DNA from: JAICKM01 sp038228295
Lineage (GTDB): Bacteria > Chloroflexota > Chloroflexia > QHBQ01 > JAICKM01
DNA: 64,000 bases
Direction of reading: 5' to 3'
Assembly: GCA_038228295.1 (NCBI GenBank)
Contig: JBBRPH010000001.1
Span: 124,001 to 188,000, forward strand
Numbering within the stretch: the stretch's first letter is position 1; the number at the start of each line of letters is the position of its first letter. Positions 42,477 through 50,732 of this stretch are shown here, in pieces. The translations under genes and the position numbers were made by a program. A model generated the notes under the pieces. That model saw only the letters and a program-made list of their open reading frames with translations, ran no database searches and was not told the DNA's origin.

Positions 42477-43439
42477 ATGGCGCTCGTCGGCAATCTGAGA
42501 GACTTCGGCCTGTCCGATTTTCTCTACTTGGTGGACCGAGGCTATAAGACCGGGATGCTGGTCTTGCAGCGGCCCGGTGATCAGGCACGCCTGTTTTTTC
42601 AAAACGGCAAACTGGTTTACGCCATCCAGAATGCTACCGAAGATCGCTTGGGTGACTTGCTGTTACGGGCAGGGAAAATCAGTCCGCAGCAGCGTAATTA
42701 TGCAGTGCAGTTGCAACAAACCGTCGCCAGTAATAAGCCGCTGGGCCTGATCCTCGTCGAACTGAACTACATTACCCGTGAGGGGATTATTCGCACGGTG
42801 CGGACGCAGATCGAAGAGACCGTCTATCGCCTATTTTCGTGGACCGAGGGCGATTTCCGCTTTGAGCCGGATGTGAAGCCGCCGCGGGAGAGCGTGACGA
42901 TCCCCCTGAGTATTGAAAACGTGATCATGGAAGGCGTGCGGCGCATTGATGAGTGGTCGCGCATTCGCGACCGTATCCCGACGCTGGATGTGATCGTCAA
43001 ATTCGCCGACCAGCCGACTGAACGGGCCAAAGGGGTCAACCTGACCCCCGATGAATGGCGCGTCTTCGCCCGTATTAACGGGTTGGACAATATCGCCGCC
43101 GTCGCGCAATTGACCAACCTAAGCGAGTTTGATGTCTGCCGCATCATTTACGGCTTTATCCAGGCCGGTCTGGTCGAAGTAGCACGGAGCCAGGTATTGG
43201 TGGCCCCCGAAGTGCAGTCGCGGGTGCGGGCGCTGGTGGAAGAAAGCGGCGGTAACGTAGAAGCCTTTAACGCGGCGGCGACCGAGAGCCGGCTCTTGGA
43301 GGCCACCCCCGCCGGCGAAGTAGCGGTCGCGATCGGCACAGCGGCCGGCGGCGTGAGCGGATCGCCGCCGGGTGCGGCCAGTGTCGGGGCGCGACGCGGA
43401 GTCATCTTCCGCATCATTGATCGCATTCGGCGCATCTAG
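42477..43439 (+). CDS. DUF4388 (PATAN-like) domain protein
   Basis: 320 residues. N-terminal DUF4388 domain (NLRDFGLSDFLYLVDRGYKT, GMLVLQRPGDQARLFFQNGK, RLGDLLLRAGKI) of the kind fused to or encoded beside response regulators and GTPases. A winged-helix-like second part (DEWRVFARINGLDNIAAVAQ, SEFDVCRIIYGFIQAGLVEV) follows. First gene of a three-gene operon with a Ras-like GTPase and a roadblock protein, and so likely an adaptor in that signalling module. Confidence 0.88.
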   Translation: MALVGNLRDFGLSDFLYLVDRGYKTGMLVLQRPGDQARLFFQNGKLVYAIQNATEDRLGDLLLRAGKISPQQRNYAVQLQQTVASNKPLGLILVELNYITREGIIRTVRTQIEETVYRLFSWTEGDFRFEPDVKPPRESVTIPLSIENVIMEGVRRIDEWSRIRDRIPTLDVIVKFADQPTERAKGVNLTPDEWRVFARINGLDNIAAVAQLTNLSEFDVCRIIYGFIQAGLVEVARSQVLVAPEVQSRVRALVEESGGNVEAFNAAATESRLLEATPAGEVAVAIGTAAGGVSGSPPGAASVGARRGVIFRIIDRIRRI

Positions 43440-43457
43440 TCGGGGAGGCTCTAACGG

Positions 43458-43991
43458 GTGCATACGGTCAAAATGGTCATCACTGGCGCGGTCAATTCCG
43501 GTAAAAGCCAGTTTATTCGTAGCATCAGCGAAATCGAAGTCGTGTCCACCGAGCGTAAGGCGACCGACGAAGAAACGCGCCGGCTGAAAAAAGAGACGAC
43601 CGTGGCAATGGACTTCGGGCGCATCGCGGTGGCCGAGGATATTGTGCTGCACCTGTTCGGCACTCCCGGCCAGCGCCGCTTCGACTTTATGTGGGAGATC
43701 CTGTCCGAAGGGATGCTGGGCCTGGTCGTGCTGGTGGACAGCACGCGGCCCGACACGTTCCGCGAAACGTTGCGGATTATCGACTTTTTTAATTCGTATC
43801 GGCCAATGCCCTATGTGGTCGCGGCCAATAAACAAGACGAACCGGATGCCTGGAAGCCCGACGAGGTGCGGTTGGCCTTGCGCCTGCCGCGCGAAATCAA
43901 GGTCATTCCTTTGGTCGCCCGCGACCGCGAGCAAGTCAAAAACGTACTGTTGGAACTGCTCTATACGATCCTGGCGGTGGCCGAAGAGTAA
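43458..43991 (+). CDS. Small Ras-like GTPase (MglA/Arf-like group)
   Basis: 177 residues. G1 TGAVNSGKSQF (about 9-19), a Thr at about 48 in the switch I position (TTVAMDFGRI), G3 GTPGQRRFD (about 70), G4 NKQD (about 120). G5 is weak. This is the prokaryotic small GTPase type that works with a roadblock/LC7 partner as its regulator, as MglA does with MglB in Myxococcus. GTG start with GGGAGG upstream. The roadblock gene follows 59 nt downstream. Confidence 0.92.
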   Translation: MHTVKMVITGAVNSGKSQFIRSISEIEVVSTERKATDEETRRLKKETTVAMDFGRIAVAEDIVLHLFGTPGQRRFDFMWEILSEGMLGLVVLVDSTRPDTFRETLRIIDFFNSYRPMPYVVAANKQDEPDAWKPDEVRLALRLPREIKVIPLVARDREQVKNVLLELLYTILAVAEE

Positions 43992-44050
43992 GGTGACGCG
44001 GCCCCCATCAAGCACAGCGCTGCCCCCGACCTGGGGCGAGGAGAAGCAAC

Positions 44051-44419
44051 ATGGCGACACGGACCGAAGAAATGGTTTCGCGGCTGCGAAATCTCCAAGC
44101 CAGCACCGCCGATATTGAAGCCTCGGCGGTGGTAAGCGTAGACGGCCTGATTATGGCCTCGGCATTGCCGCGCGACGTGGAAGAAGACCGCGTTTCGGCC
44201 ATGAGCGCCGCCATGCTGTCGCTAGGCGAACGCATCGCTATCGAACTGGGCCGCGGCACGCTTGATCAGGTATTTATCCGCGGTGAACAGGGCTATGTGC
44301 TGCTGATGTCGGTCGGCACTGAGGCGGTACTGACGGCGCTAGCGCGCAAAGAAGCTAAACTCGGCTTGGTACTGCTTGATATGCGCCGCACCGCCGCCGA
44401 ACTCAGCCGCCTTATCTAA
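44051..44419 (+). CDS. Roadblock/LC7 domain protein (MglB-like)
   Basis: 122 residues, one roadblock/LC7 domain: SADIEASAVVSVDGLIMASA-like core, DRVSAMSAAMLSLGERIAIE, LDQVFIRGEQGYVLLMSVG and LGLVLLDMRRTAAEL. Predicted GTPase-activating or docking partner of the GTPase encoded just upstream. ATG at 44051 with GAGGAGAA. Confidence 0.92.
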   Translation: MATRTEEMVSRLRNLQASTADIEASAVVSVDGLIMASALPRDVEEDRVSAMSAAMLSLGERIAIELGRGTLDQVFIRGEQGYVLLMSVGTEAVLTALARKEAKLGLVLLDMRRTAAELSRLI

Positions 44420-44431
44420 GGACGCGAGGGC

Positions 44432-44482
44432 GAGTTGAAAGTTAAAAGGCTTAAATACTTTTAACTTTTCACTCTGCAACTC
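44432..44482. repeat. 7-nt period element with inverted arms (GTTAAAA / TAACTTT)
   Basis: GTTGAAA, GTTAAAA, then TAACTTT, TCACTCT, GCAACTC in register. Arms AAAGTTAAAAG / CTTTTAACTTT (44438-44448 and 44458-44468) pair perfectly, with GAGTTG / CAACTC at the outside. It fills the gap between the roadblock gene and mnmA, with an A/T content unlike its surroundings. Confidence 0.88.
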
Positions 44483-44494
44483 AAAGGAACAGTT

Positions 44495-45613
44495 ATGGCG
44501 CAGAAAGTCATTGTGGCAATGAGCGGTGGAGTGGATAGCTCCCTCACGGCGGCATTGTTGCAGGAACAGGGGTACGAGGTCATCGGCGTACATATGCGGC
44601 TCCATGCCATGCACGCCGATGCACCGGTGCCTGCTGTACGGGGGCGGCTCAATCACGGCTGCTGCAACGTCGAAGATGTGGACGATGCGCGTATGGTGGC
44701 CTACCAACTCGGCATCCCCTTTTATGTACTAAACTTCGAGCCGGAGTTCAACCGCCATATCATCGGCAACTTTGTGCAGGAATACAGCCGAGGTCGCACA
44801 CCCTACCCATGCCTTAATTGCAATCGTTATGTCAAGTTTGATGCCCTGATGGCGCGAGCCGGCGCATTGGGGGCCAACTACATGGCGACCGGACACTATG
44901 CGCGCATCACCAAAGATGACACAGCGCGGTTCCACCTGCGCCGCGCTTGCGACCGCAGCAAGGATCAGGCGTATGTGCTGTATCACCTGGACCAGACGGC
45001 CCTGAGCCGCCTGCTGCTGCCGCTGGGCGAGTACGACAAGACGACAGTGCGGCGGCTGGCGGCAGAGCGTGGCCTGATTGTGGCGGATAAGCCCGACAGC
45101 CAGGAAATCTGCTTTATCCCCGACAATAACTACCGCAACTTCTTGGAGCAGCAGCAGCCCGGCATGGCTCAGCCGGGGCCGATGATCAACACGCACGGCA
45201 AGATTATCGGGCAGCACACGGGGCTGCCGCACTATACTGTGGGCCAACGCAAGGGGCTGGGCGCGCTCGGAGCAGAGCCACATTTTGTGTTGCGGATCGA
45301 TCCGGCTACCAACACCCTGCTGGTCGGCACCCTGACCGAATTGCACGCCTATAGCCTGACCGCCGACGATGTGCATTTCGTGGACGGGCACACCGCCACG
45401 GAACCGTTTACGGCCCTGGTCAAGATCCGCTATCGTGCGCCCGAAGCGCCCGCCCTGGTCACACCGCTGGCCGACGGACGTGTACGAGTGGATTTCAGCG
45501 TGCCGCAACGCGCCGTTACGCCCGGTCAGGCGGTGGTCTTCTACCGCGACGATGAGGTACTGGGCGGCGGCACGATTGAGAACCCGGCCATGGCGGAAAG
45601 CGCGGCGGCCTGA
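44495..45613 (+). CDS. mnmA: tRNA-specific 2-thiouridylase MnmA
   Basis: 372 residues. Adds sulfur at C2 of the wobble uridine in tRNA Lys, Glu and Gln. PP-loop MSGGVDSSLTAALL at the start, first catalytic Cys in GRTPYPCLNCNRYVKFD (about 105), second in DSQEICFIPDNNY (about 206), HTGLPHYTVGQRKGLG and the C-terminal beta domain. ATG at 44495 follows the repeat element at 44432-44482. Confidence 0.97.
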   Translation: MAQKVIVAMSGGVDSSLTAALLQEQGYEVIGVHMRLHAMHADAPVPAVRGRLNHGCCNVEDVDDARMVAYQLGIPFYVLNFEPEFNRHIIGNFVQEYSRGRTPYPCLNCNRYVKFDALMARAGALGANYMATGHYARITKDDTARFHLRRACDRSKDQAYVLYHLDQTALSRLLLPLGEYDKTTVRRLAAERGLIVADKPDSQEICFIPDNNYRNFLEQQQPGMAQPGPMINTHGKIIGQHTGLPHYTVGQRKGLGALGAEPHFVLRIDPATNTLLVGTLTELHAYSLTADDVHFVDGHTATEPFTALVKIRYRAPEAPALVTPLADGRVRVDFSVPQRAVTPGQAVVFYRDDEVLGGGTIENPAMAESAAA

Positions 45614-45615
45614 TC

Positions 45616-45864
45616 ATGGCACCCGGCGTGCTGGTGTTTCTGGGACTGGGCACGGCTCTTGCACTAGCGATGCACCTGTGGCGGGGGCGTAACATCCAGC
45701 AGCTTATTCTGTTTTGGTTAGTAAGCATCCTGGGCTTTGGTCTCGGTTTCGGGATCGCCGGCTTGTTAGGCATCGGAGTCCTGTCGCTAGGGGGGGTTCC
45801 CGTGGTGGAAGCCAGCACCGGAGCGCTACTTTTGCTGGCCTTCGCCGCCCGTGTAGTTGCCTGA
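45616..45864 (+). CDS. Small hydrophobic membrane protein
   Basis: 82 residues, three helices: PGVLVFLGLGTALALAMHLW, ILFWLVSILGFGLGFGIAGL and STGALLLLAFAARVV. Starts 2 nt after mnmA. Family not recognised; likely one transcript with the next two genes. Confidence 0.7.
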   Translation: MAPGVLVFLGLGTALALAMHLWRGRNIQQLILFWLVSILGFGLGFGIAGLLGIGVLSLGGVPVVEASTGALLLLAFAARVVA

Positions 45865-45956
45865 ACCGGATGTGTCCGGGAGCCGGATGCCGCACTGGTT
45901 CACCTTTGGGGTGCACCTTGTCCATCCTGTCACCCTGTATTGAGGAGTGAAGCACT

Positions 45957-46349
45957 TTGAAGATTGTCTTTTTTGTCCTGGCCGCTGTGTTAGTTGGTCT
46001 TGCGGCGTTGGCCCCGATTCTCATTGCTATTTTCGGCCCCAACGAATGGATTCCGCGAATGCAGGCGATGGCGGTAGCCTACGCTTCGGCCTTTGCTTGT
46101 GTCGGCGCGATTCTATTTATCGTCGTTACGGGACTGCTGGCGCTGATCGCCTTCCAGTTAAAGAACAACGTGGTGCCGTTACTGGAAAAAGCGACCGATA
46201 CGATGCAGACGGTCAAAGGCACCACGCAGTTCGTCAGCGAGAGCGTAGTCCAGCCGATCATCAAGACCGCCGGCGCGGTGGCTGGGGCGCGGGCGATGGT
46301 GCAGACGTTGGTACGCCGCAATAACGGCTCCAACGGTAGCGCGCCATGA
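45957..46349 (+). CDS. Small membrane protein with C-terminal helix
   Basis: 130 residues, TTG start with GAGGAGTG upstream. Two helices at 3-25 and 42-65 and a long amphipathic helix after that (LLEKATDTMQTVKGTTQFVS ESVVQ region). Overlaps the next gene by 4 nt. I do not recognise a family, but the layout resembles DUF948/YtxG-type envelope proteins that travel with YtxH. Confidence 0.7.
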   Translation: MKIVFFVLAAVLVGLAALAPILIAIFGPNEWIPRMQAMAVAYASAFACVGAILFIVVTGLLALIAFQLKNNVVPLLEKATDTMQTVKGTTQFVSESVVQPIIKTAGAVAGARAMVQTLVRRNNGSNGSAP

Positions 46350-46582
46350 GCGACGAGAGCGATGCCAGTTTGCTCAACGGGCTGATTTTGGGCCTAGTGA
46401 TCGGGGCGGGCTTGGTGATCCTGCTGTCGCCCGAGGTTCGTAGCCGCATCCAGAGCTTCGCCGAAGAGCAGGGACTCGGCCCTTCCGCTGCGGCCCTGGC
46501 GACCGCCGACGCGCAACGCGACGAAGTGTTGCAGCGCGTCGCTCCGCCGCCCGACCCGCTCGGTAGCACAAACGAAGCGTAA
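46346..46582 (+). CDS. YtxH-like small membrane protein
   Basis: 78 residues. One helix (LLNGLILGLVIGAGLVILLS) followed by SPEVRSRIQSFAEEQG, the usual YtxH opening of a membrane helix and a charged helical tail. Translationally coupled to the gene before it. Family members are general-stress envelope proteins in Bacillus; role here unknown. Confidence 0.75.
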   Translation: MSDESDASLLNGLILGLVIGAGLVILLSPEVRSRIQSFAEEQGLGPSAAALATADAQRDEVLQRVAPPPDPLGSTNEA

Positions 46583-46597
46583 GAACAAAGGCAGTGG

Positions 46598-47203
46598 CTA
46601 GAGCCAGCCTTTGGTTTGGGCGATATGGGCGGCTTCGGCGCGATTGTGCGCTCCTAGCTTTTGCATTGCCACCGAAAGATAATTGCGGACCGTTCCTTCG
46701 GAGAGGAAAAGTGCTGCAGCCACCTCCGCATTGCTCGCGCCGCCTGCTGCCGCCGCCAAAACAGCCCGCTCCCGTTCGGTGAGCGGGCTGTTCCCTTCCT
46801 GGAGCGCGGCCAGGGCCAGCGTGGGATCGATAGCCCGCTCGCCGGCAACCGCCCGGCGGATCGCTGTTGCTAATTGCGCAGCCGGCGCATCTTTGAGCAG
46901 AAAGCCGACTACCCCGCTTTCCATGGCCCGCCGCAAGTAGCCGGGTCGCCCGAATGTGGTCAGGATGAGGACGCGACAAGCGGGCAGGTGGGCGTGGAGC
47001 GCAGCGGCCGCCGTGATGCCGTCGCAGCCCGGCATTTCAATGTCCAACAAGGCGACATCCGGCCGGCCGGCTAGCGCCGCCTGCAACACGTCATCGCCCC
47101 GGCCCACCTCAGCAATGATCTGAATGTCGCCTTCTAGCGTGAGCAGGGCCGCCAACGCGCCGCGTACCATGGCCTGATCCTCCGCCAGCAGAACCCGAAT
47201 CAT
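46598..47203 (-). CDS. NarL/DesR-type response regulator
   Basis: 201 residues. Receiver domain with EDQ (about 8), phospho-Asp in VALLDIEMPGCDGI, T in ILTTFGRPGYL and K in GFLLKDAPA; then a LuxR-type HTH (SPLTERERAVLAAAAGGASN, FLSEGTVRNYLSVAMQKLG). Overlaps its kinase by 4 nt. Transcribed toward the convergent YtxH gene, with only 15 nt between. Confidence 0.95.
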   Translation of the reverse strand: MIRVLLAEDQAMVRGALAALLTLEGDIQIIAEVGRGDDVLQAALAGRPDVALLDIEMPGCDGITAAAALHAHLPACRVLILTTFGRPGYLRRAMESGVVGFLLKDAPAAQLATAIRRAVAGERAIDPTLALAALQEGNSPLTERERAVLAAAAGGASNAEVAAALFLSEGTVRNYLSVAMQKLGAHNRAEAAHIAQTKGWL

Positions 47204-48384
47204 GGCCTATCCTCTTGCCCAACGGGGATAGAGACAGCAAGACGAAAACCGCCGTCTGCACAGGGGGTCGCCGTAAACCGGCCCTCCAGTGCCGTTACCC
47301 GTTCGGCCAGACCACGCAAACCGTTACCGGTGGGCACGTCCTTAGCCGCAGCAGTTGCTGTGCCGTCGTCGCTGATTTCCACTGCGGCGATCTGCGGGTT
47401 GCGCGTGCCACGAATCACGCAGTGCCGTGCATGACTATGGCGAATCACATTCGTCACCCCTTCGCGTACTGTCCACGAGAGGACAGCTTCCACTGAGGGC
47501 GGCAGGGTGCTCATCAGTGCCGCGTCGCCCTCGTACTGGTAGCGAACCCCGGCGGCGGCTAAGATTTCCTGGGCCGCCTGTAGCTCGCCGGCGAAGGTCG
47601 GCCGGCGATAACTACTCACGGCGGCACGCACCTCTTGCAAAGTGGTGCGCGCCACCTGCTCAATATCGGTGATTTCGGCGCGTGCCCGCTCCGGCGCGGC
47701 GCTCACCAGACGACCGGCCAATTCGCTTTTGAGCGCGATCAATGCGAGGTTGTGCCCTAAGAGGTCGTGTAAATCGCGTGCGATGCGTAGCCGTTCAGCC
47801 GTCACCGCTAAACGGGCAATCTCATCCCGTGCCACCCACAATTCCCGATCAGCTATGATGCTATGTACCAGGCTGGCGACGACGTTGCCGACAACAACGA
47901 CAAAGCCCAGCGTCTGCCCGATCTCCAACCACGGCCGTTGGGTGAGTAGCCCGATCACGACCAGGAGCAGCACCAGCGCCCCAAGCACCGGCAGGGCGCG
48001 GGTGGGAGGCAAACGACTAGCGATATAGGAACTCGTAAAGATGAATGGGGACAGCCACCCCGGCGTATTGCCCAGCGCCAGCGCGCAGCTCAACCCAACG
48101 AGCACGGCTATCGGTAGCCAGATCGAGCGCGCCGAGGCGGGTGGGCGGGCGCTGATCGCCACAAAACGCTGCACGTTGCGCCATGTTGCCCACAGATAAA
48201 TCGCGGTGAAGAGGACGACCCCACTCAAGCTCACCACGAGACGCGGTAAGGGCGGCTGTGCCTGAATCAGCACGACGCTATCCGGGACGAGAAAAGGTAG
48301 CCAGATGATCCAGATCAGCCACAGGAAAAAGGGCGAGCTGCGTTTGGCTTGCCAGGATTCGCCTACATCAGGGGAGCTATTCAT
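47200..48384 (-). CDS. DesK-type sensor histidine kinase
   Basis: 394 residues. Five or six membrane helices in residues 15-160 without a large sensor domain, then the HisKA_3 helix LRIARDLHDLLGHNLALIAL (His about 211) and an HATPase_c domain (REGVTNVIRHSHARHC, GNGLRGLAERVTALEG). DesK-like kinases sense membrane state; here a hydrophobic or membrane signal is an inference. Encoded with its regulator and beside a membrane-fused copper oxidase. Confidence 0.94.
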   Translation of the reverse strand: MNSSPDVGESWQAKRSSPFFLWLIWIIWLPFLVPDSVVLIQAQPPLPRLVVSLSGVVLFTAIYLWATWRNVQRFVAISARPPASARSIWLPIAVLVGLSCALALGNTPGWLSPFIFTSSYIASRLPPTRALPVLGALVLLLVVIGLLTQRPWLEIGQTLGFVVVVGNVVASLVHSIIADRELWVARDEIARLAVTAERLRIARDLHDLLGHNLALIALKSELAGRLVSAAPERARAEITDIEQVARTTLQEVRAAVSSYRRPTFAGELQAAQEILAAAGVRYQYEGDAALMSTLPPSVEAVLSWTVREGVTNVIRHSHARHCVIRGTRNPQIAAVEISDDGTATAAAKDVPTGNGLRGLAERVTALEGRFTATPCADGGFRLAVSIPVGQEDRP

Positions 48385-48458
48385 CAGTGATTTCCATTCC
48401 GTAGGTACGCTTTGTGTGCTACCCCATTTTACTACGCCCCCGCCCGCTGCGCCAGGGC

Positions 48459-48500
48459 GGGTAGAGACCCGACGCGGTGGGCCGCGTCGGGTCTCTACCC
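48459..48500. terminator. 19-bp perfect hairpin after the copper oxidase gene
   Basis: Arms 48459-48477 and 48482-48500 (GGGTAGAGACCCGACGCGG and its complement) with a 4-nt loop, four bases past the oxidase stop codon. No T-tract. The GTAGAGAC ... GTCTCTAC form recalls palindromic intergenic repeats common in some bacteria, so it may be a repeat that acts as a terminator. Confidence 0.7.
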
Positions 48501-48504
48501 GTTC

Positions 48505-50439
48505 TTATTCCGAGATATTGCCGGAAAGAGTACCCATCGTGTAGGGGGTCGCGATGTCCGCGTAGTTCACCATCATATCCAGGCCCATGGCGGCATGGAG
48601 CAGCACATGGCAGTGCAGCATCCACAAGCCGGGATTGTCCGCCGGGAAGGCAACCTCCCAGGTTTCGTGCGGCCCCACCAGCACCGCGTCCACATGGACG
48701 GGGCTACCGGTGAGGGGCCGAGCGTTTTTGCTAAGGATCGCGAAGATGTGGCCGTGCAGGTGCATTGGGTGGTATTCGTTGGTCTCATTGATAAAGCGCA
48801 GCCGCACCACTTGGCCGATATGGACGATGACGGGAGCCGTATCGGGCGCGGCCTGACCGTTCAGGCGATGGATCAGTTGGATCGTGCCGTCGCGGAAGCC
48901 CGCCGCACTTTGGATGTGCAAGTCGGCACTGACATCGAAGCCGGCGTGCGTAGCGATGGGATCGGGGGCCGGCGTGCCGTAGCTGGTCAGATCAAACGTC
49001 GGTAGAGTGCTCAGGTTAGGTTGAGCCGGGCCGACTCCCTCACCCAGGCTCACCGCGATGGGGCGCAGGGTCGGCTGGGCCACAGCGGGCTGCGCGTCAA
49101 GCAAGCGGACCTGGCCGCCGGCCGGCATACGGAAGGCGAGATCATAGCGCTGCCCCGCCCCCACCGGCAACAGCAGCGGGCCCAAGACTTGGGGCTCATG
49201 CAGGTCATGCCCATCAAGCGCAATCACTGTGTAGGGCGCACCGGTCAGTGTTAGCAACTCCGGGGAGCCGGCCATATCACCCGGCACCGCATTGATCACC
49301 CGCAAGCGCACCAGCTCACCGGGTTGCGCGGCTAGACGCACGTCGTTAGGTGAGCCGTTGACGGTAAAGCGACCGTTGAAGCCGGCGGCGAGGTTGCCGA
49401 GGGCCACCACATAGTCGCGGTCGTAGTGGGGGCCGTCCGGCGGGTCCACGATCAGTGCGCCGTACAGGCCGCGCGGCACCTGCTGCATGGTATCTTGATG
49501 GCTATGGTACCAGTACGTCCCCGCGTCCTTGACCACAAACTCGTAGGTGAAAGTGCCACCCGGCGGCACGGCATCCTGCGTCACTCCCACCACGCCGTCT
49601 TCGGCGTTCGGCAGGCGGACTCCGTGCCAGTGGATGCTCGTCGCCGCCGGCAGGTGATTGATCAGGGTCACGCGCAGCCGGTCGCCCACGCGCACCCGCA
49701 GCTCCGGTCCCGGCACGGTGCCGTTGTAGGCCCACACTTCCTGGCCGGCGGCGTGCCCCACCGCAGCGGTCAGCGTGAAGCTCTTGACCGGCTGCACCCC
49801 CGGTGCTTCCTTGAGGCTGTTCACTGAAATCGCCGGCCGGCCGGGCACCGCCGACCCCATATTCAGGGCATCGGGCATCGGGTTGAGCGCCGCACCCACG
49901 CCGACGGTCGTCACAATCCCGATCAGCAGCGTCGTGAGCAACAAGCCGCCTGCACCGAGACCGGCCCGCACTACCCGCCAGATCGGACGGGCGGATCGGT
50001 GCAACGGGCGCGGCGGACGGGTCAGCAGGCCAAAGAGCAGGACCGCCACCGCTTCCAGCACCGCCGTCATCAGATCAGGGGCACCGAGCATTTCGGGCCG
50101 GCCCGGCAGGGGACTAATGGGCAGGCCGGTGGTGCGCGACACTACCCAGAGGGTCAACACCGCCAGGGTTCCGGCCGCCGCCCCAGCGAACAGCAGCCGG
50201 TTCGGCAACAGCAGCGTCGCTAGCGCCACGGCGATCTGGGCCACGCCCAGCAGGAGGAAGAAAATGCCGAACGGCCAATACTCGTGTAGATGTTCCGGCA
50301 CCACCGCGAAATGAATAGCCGCCGCGCCCGCCGTTAATAGGGCGGCGGGATAGAGCCGCCCGCCTCGATAAACGGCAATGTGTGCGCTGCTCTTAGTTAC
50401 TGTGCCGATTGCGTGTACTGCTTGTGCGTGAGTACTCAT
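48505..50439 (-). CDS. Multicopper oxidase fused to an N-terminal membrane domain
   Basis: 644 residues. The first 190 hold five or six membrane helices (including LYPAALLTAGAAAIHFAVVP and YWPFGIFFLLLGVAQIAVAL); from about 200 follows a multicopper oxidase with all four copper motifs: IHWHGVR, TYWYHSHQD, HPMHLHGH and HCHVLLHAAMGLDM. Extracytoplasmic oxidation of metal ions or phenols at the membrane is expected. The fused helices are not part of the standard laccase or CopA-type enzyme. ATG has AGGAGGT upstream. A dyad at 50546-50561 may be its operator. Confidence 0.93.
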   Translation of the reverse strand: MSTHAQAVHAIGTVTKSSAHIAVYRGGRLYPAALLTAGAAAIHFAVVPEHLHEYWPFGIFFLLLGVAQIAVALATLLLPNRLLFAGAAAGTLAVLTLWVVSRTTGLPISPLPGRPEMLGAPDLMTAVLEAVAVLLFGLLTRPPRPLHRSARPIWRVVRAGLGAGGLLLTTLLIGIVTTVGVGAALNPMPDALNMGSAVPGRPAISVNSLKEAPGVQPVKSFTLTAAVGHAAGQEVWAYNGTVPGPELRVRVGDRLRVTLINHLPAATSIHWHGVRLPNAEDGVVGVTQDAVPPGGTFTYEFVVKDAGTYWYHSHQDTMQQVPRGLYGALIVDPPDGPHYDRDYVVALGNLAAGFNGRFTVNGSPNDVRLAAQPGELVRLRVINAVPGDMAGSPELLTLTGAPYTVIALDGHDLHEPQVLGPLLLPVGAGQRYDLAFRMPAGGQVRLLDAQPAVAQPTLRPIAVSLGEGVGPAQPNLSTLPTFDLTSYGTPAPDPIATHAGFDVSADLHIQSAAGFRDGTIQLIHRLNGQAAPDTAPVIVHIGQVVRLRFINETNEYHPMHLHGHIFAILSKNARPLTGSPVHVDAVLVGPHETWEVAFPADNPGLWMLHCHVLLHAAMGLDMMVNYADIATPYTMGTLSGNISE

Positions 50440-50494
50440 GGTGTACCTCCTATTGTTTCCTGCCCCACTATTCGAACCCGTTGCCGATAGTTCA

Positions 50495-50500
50495 AGTATA
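50495..50500 (-). promoter_or_regulatory. Likely -10 box (TATACT) of the copper oxidase gene
   Basis: TATACT on the minus strand, about 56 nt before the ATG, without a recognisable -35. That suggests activator dependence. Confidence 0.4.
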
Positions 50501-50545
50501 GGGGTCTAGGAGATCACCGCGTAGTGCAGGCGATCATAGGAAAGG

Positions 50546-50561
50546 TATGACATCTGTCATA
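50546..50561. promoter_or_regulatory. Dyad operator TATGACA-TC-TGTCATA
   Basis: Perfect 7-bp inverted repeat with a 2-nt centre, about 65 nt upstream of the predicted transcription start of the oxidase gene. The position suits an activator; a two-fold NarL-type regulator such as the one encoded at 46598-47203 is a reasonable candidate. The gap 50440-50732 otherwise holds only the hairpin at 50639-50701. Confidence 0.55.
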
Positions 50562-50638
50562 AACCGGCGTTCATCGGCAGCGCAGCAGGGAGGGCGTGGC
50601 GGGCGGACGGAAGAAGGCCGGCACGACTCCGGTTGCAG

Positions 50639-50701
50639 GCGGAGACGGAGCCTTTGTCGGCGCTTATTTTAATTCCGCGCCAACAACGGCTCCATCTCCG
50701 C
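50639..50701 (-). terminator. 25-bp imperfect hairpin after the gene at 50733-51497
   Basis: Arms 50639-50663 and 50677-50701 pair with three mismatches, two of which are G-U pairs on the minus strand. The 13-nt loop is A/T-rich. It lies 32 nt past the stop codon. Confidence 0.7.
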
Positions 50702-50732
50702 TAATGAACTGTGTGTCTACACGCGCAGGCGT

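Noticed and set aside
50546..50561. CopY or CsoR operator ahead of the copper oxidase.
   Set aside because: The sequence does not fit the TACAnnTGTA core or a G-tract CsoR site; only a generic dyad can be claimed.
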